Below are positions 62,751 to 64,000 of a stretch of 64,000 nucleotides of DNA, piece after piece. The DNA comes from Sthenelais limicola. Taxonomy: Eukaryota; Annelida; Polychaeta; Phyllodocida; Sigalionidae. A model generated the notes under the pieces. The model was not told where the DNA came from and did not search any database. It saw only the letters and a program-made list of their open reading frames with translations. The position numbers were made by a program, and so were the translations under genes. The first letter of the stretch is position 1, and each line of letters starts with the position of its first letter. The stretch spans positions 41,911,744 through 41,975,743 of the forward strand of contig OW804096.1 in assembly GCA_942159475.1 (NCBI GenBank), read 5' to 3'.

Positions 62751-64000
62751 GATTTATTGGCCAGCAATTTTTATTTGGAATAGGTTCAGCATAATTGTTT
62801 ATCTAACATCTGAATCTTCAATCCTATTTGTATCAATGAATGATTAAGTATTGACAATTGAGAATTCTAAATACCCAGCTGTTTTAGAGTTCTAATCAGA
62901 GATAAAGCTTGATTAGCATGCCTTTTGACAAGCACAATTTTGCAATAAATACAATTGGTGAATATGTTGCCATTAAATAATCCCATCGTTGCCAAACCAA
63001 TCGATGAACCTCACTTATGGTGATTTTCCAAATGAAGGGGAACGTTGGGGGATGAGAAAATCGTATATATTTGGGTTGACCGGACAAATTGATCCGCTGT
63101 CACCCAAGGGACGAGGGATACATCATCTCACGGAGGATATGTTTTTTATTCCATAAACAAGAAAAAGATTGATACACGGGCTTTTCCATATATATATAGT
63201 GATGAAAGTTTGCTCGTTTTAACCTTTGGGCTTTTTCATGTATTTCAGCAATACTACAGCCCGTATCCGTATACAGTTGAATTGTGATTTGCATGCATTA
63301 CTAAAACGTGAGAGGTCTATCCATCCATCTGGAGGCCCCTTTTATGGCAGAGTAATTCTGCCGAGTCTGACCCTGCATATACCTCCGGGCGTAGCAAGCA
63401 GAATCAAACGTTAGCTGCGAGGAATAGAAGTGGCTTGATTTTCCTATGCAGTTACCACAATGGAATAAGTGAATTCAGATGAATCCTTGTCTGAAGAAGA
63501 CGAGAGTCGATGTGGTTGGTGACAGCTTAAGCTCTATTCATGCGGAAAATAGTGGGACATCGGCTAACGAAAGAAGTAGGTTCTTTTGCTGGAAATGAGA
63601 TTATGAGTCTCAATCGCTATACAAGAAAATATGACCTAGAAACCAGCACAATTTTAACAAATGTAATAATGATGGCAGTATTTTGTATTTGTGCATGCAT
63701 GGCAATCGAGCAATGGTAATCATAGAAAGTAAATTACGAGGGACCTCATCATCGTTATTAATATAAATATATTTTATGTCCCGGAAATGTACCTGGGAAA
63801 GTTTAGAAGGTTACATGGAGAACACCTGGAAAGATTCAATTATTGTCATTATCAGATCTAGCAGGGAGGTCGGTATATTATATTAACACCTTCCAGGTGT
63901 TACTCGTACAAATACATTCGGATGCATTCGCCTTCCTTTAATCTATGACCTATGCATATATGTCGTTTCAAGACTTTACCCGTTAAAATGTCAAAATATT
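62751..64000. other. AT-rich DNA, no gene seen
   Basis: Nothing assignable beyond short frames. AACACCTGGAA (63822-63832) and TTCCAGGTGTT (63891-63901) form an 11-bp inverted repeat with a 58-base spacer. No member of the repeat families described elsewhere in the window is visible here. Confidence 0.5.

Noticed and set aside
1..64000. CRISPR array, telomeric repeats or prokaryotic operons
   Set aside because: No regularly spaced short repeats, no TTAGGG-type runs and no closely packed ORFs with ribosome-binding sites were found.

Overview
The window looks like nuclear DNA of an invertebrate animal, most likely marine. It is AT-rich and has no operons, no dense ORFs and no prokaryotic gene architecture. 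It carries many short non-autonomous transposon copies, microsatellites and isolated splice-like and poly(A)-like signals. I cannot name the species. No protein-coding gene can be assigned with confidence: the longest uninterrupted frames are under 200 codons, and none encodes a family I recognise. No convincing tRNA, rRNA, snRNA or CRISPR array was found.

What can be supported is mobile DNA and secondary structure. (1) A transposon family with termini TGCCGGAACTCC...GGAGTTCCGGCA and TTA target duplications is present as two elements of about 1.9 and 2.1 kb (40807-42678 and 46494-48569). Their arms are near-identical but their interiors differ. A 270-bp internally deleted relative (40534-40803) abuts the first. 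The 3-bp TTA duplication fits the PIF/Harbinger superfamily; no transposase is visible. (2) A second MITE family, about 285-340 bp, flanked by TTAA and starting AGCTGCATTCTCAG, has five copies spread over the window (932, 15654, 20711, 26776 and 61402, the last rearranged). (3) Two copies of an LTR-like repeat with GACGTCA motifs and a conserved AATAAA lie at about 10987 and 23723. (4) Single or paired items include a long near-perfect hairpin at 29991-30123, a miRNA-sized hairpin at 24003-24082, several perfect palindromes, a 185-bp direct repeat pair at 56286/56789, a decayed tRNA-type SINE head at about 60530-60611, and a Penelope-like terminal motif at 36479.

Layout: 1-15 kb is mostly unique AT-rich DNA with one MITE, palindromes near 4.4 and 5.0 kb and an LTR-like copy at 11 kb. 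15-30 kb holds three TTAA MITEs, the second LTR-like copy and hairpins. 33.9-35.4 kb is a more GC-rich, purine-tract-led stretch that might be transcribed. 40.5-48.6 kb is the TTA-element cluster. 49-61 kb is mostly unique with microsatellites and short duplications. 61.4-62.8 kb combines a rearranged MITE with the best gene-like candidate: a signal-peptide-like first exon with a good donor, then a 91-codon protein-like frame with AATAAA close behind. That model is tentative.
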